From contig CAZKON010000024.1 of NCBI GenBank assembly GCA_964554415.1, positions 1 to 14,571 on the forward strand: 14,571 nucleotides of DNA. The letters run 5' to 3'. The translations under genes were made by a program, and so were the position numbers. Shown one piece after another: positions 14,351 through 14,571 of this stretch. Each line of letters begins with the position of its first letter. The stretch's first letter is position 1. The notes beneath the pieces are model-generated. The model did no database searches. It was not told the DNA's origin and saw nothing but the letters and a program-made list of their open reading frames with translations. This stretch comes from JAGVXD01 sp964554415. Lineage in GTDB: Archaea > Nanobdellota > Nanobdellia > Pacearchaeales > GW2011-AR1.

Positions 14351-14533
14351 ATGAAATTGATTGTAAATGAATTTGGCGCGTATATCTCAAAGAAAGAGAA
14401 TAGATTTGTCATTAAGATTAAAGAGAAAAAAGAAGAGTATTCTGCTGACCAAGTAGATCAGATCATTATTAGTAGTCCTTCTTCACTCTCAGAAGGAGCA
14501 GTACGACTTGCGATAGATAAAGAGATTTCCTAA
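14351..14533 (+). pseudogene. cas1: Truncated Cas1 (N-terminal domain only)
   Basis: 60 codons starting MKLIVNEFGAYISKKENRF, followed by a second strand pair and QVDQIIISSPSSLSEGAVRL. This is the N-terminal beta-sandwich of Cas1, the CRISPR spacer integrase, including the VDQIIIxxxxSLSxxAxRLA signature. A full Cas1 has about 300 or more residues, with the metal-binding Glu, His and Asp/Glu in the missing alpha-helical domain. The stop taa (14531-14533) comes right after AIDKEIS, and a hairpin repeat begins at 14541. The break is therefore likely an insertion or repeat-driven truncation, though a frameshift or assembly error at the contig end is possible. No CRISPR array or other cas gene is seen here. 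Confidence 0.7.
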
Positions 14534-14540
14534 GCCTTCG

Positions 14541-14571
14541 CTATCCCCACAGCAAGCTGATGGGGTATTAC
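14541..14571 (+). repeat. Hairpin repeat, right-end copy
   Basis: ccccacagc and gctgatgggg (14545-14565) form a stem with a single bulged base, followed by tattac, where the window stops. It shares cagcaagctg and ggggtattac with the copy at 17-37. It lies eight bases after the premature stop of cas1. Confidence 0.65.

Overview
The window looks like a piece of a DPANN-type archaeal genome, probably in the Woesearchaeota/Pacearchaeota area; this placement is inferred from gene content, not from a marker tree. Supporting signs are a Hjc-type Holliday junction resolvase, a small histone-fold (DUF1931-like) protein, class III (prepilin-like) signal sequences of the KRG/Q and KKG/Q type, and archaeal TATA boxes (tttatata, tttataaa, tttaaata) centred about 25 bases upstream of ATG codons, which implies mostly leaderless mRNAs. 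The lysyl-tRNA synthetase is class II, as is common in bacteria and in some DPANN archaea.

Layout. Bases 1-339 are non-coding and rich in inverted repeats. cobA (corrinoid adenosyltransferase) is on the minus strand at 340-885. It is divergent from a tightly packed plus-strand operon (980-8120): a 54-residue AbrB/SpoVT regulator, then pilin-like protein A, a 1296-residue Cys-rich membrane/surface protein, pilin-like protein B, and a 508-residue Cys-rich exported protein. All junctions overlap by 1-8 bases. Two more plus-strand genes follow with their own promoters: a 248-residue possible lipoprotein, and a 704-residue membrane/surface protein equivalent to the C-terminal half of the 1296-residue protein. 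Bases 11188-11409 are a structured non-coding spacer. On the minus strand come hjc, a 52-residue two-helix membrane protein, a 57-residue histone-fold protein that starts inside lysS, lysS itself, and an acylphosphatase-like gene that has lost both catalytic residues. The window ends with the first 60 codons of a Cas1-like protein, stopping just before a hairpin repeat.

How the genes fit together. The main feature is 980-11187: two paralogous copies of a module made of a pilin-like anchor with four cysteines and a very large Cys-rich envelope protein. The large gene is one piece in copy 1. In copy 2 it is two pieces, separated by an unrelated gene. An AbrB-like regulator with repeated sites in its own promoter heads the operon. 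The proteins look like exported, disulfide-rich, probably N-glycosylated envelope components. I recognise no named system and infer an undescribed cell-surface assembly. The right-hand part (hjc, histone-like, lysS, acylphosphatase) is housekeeping.

The two window ends carry related copies of a hairpin repeat ending in ggggtattac, so the sequence may have been cut where assembly broke at a dispersed repeat.
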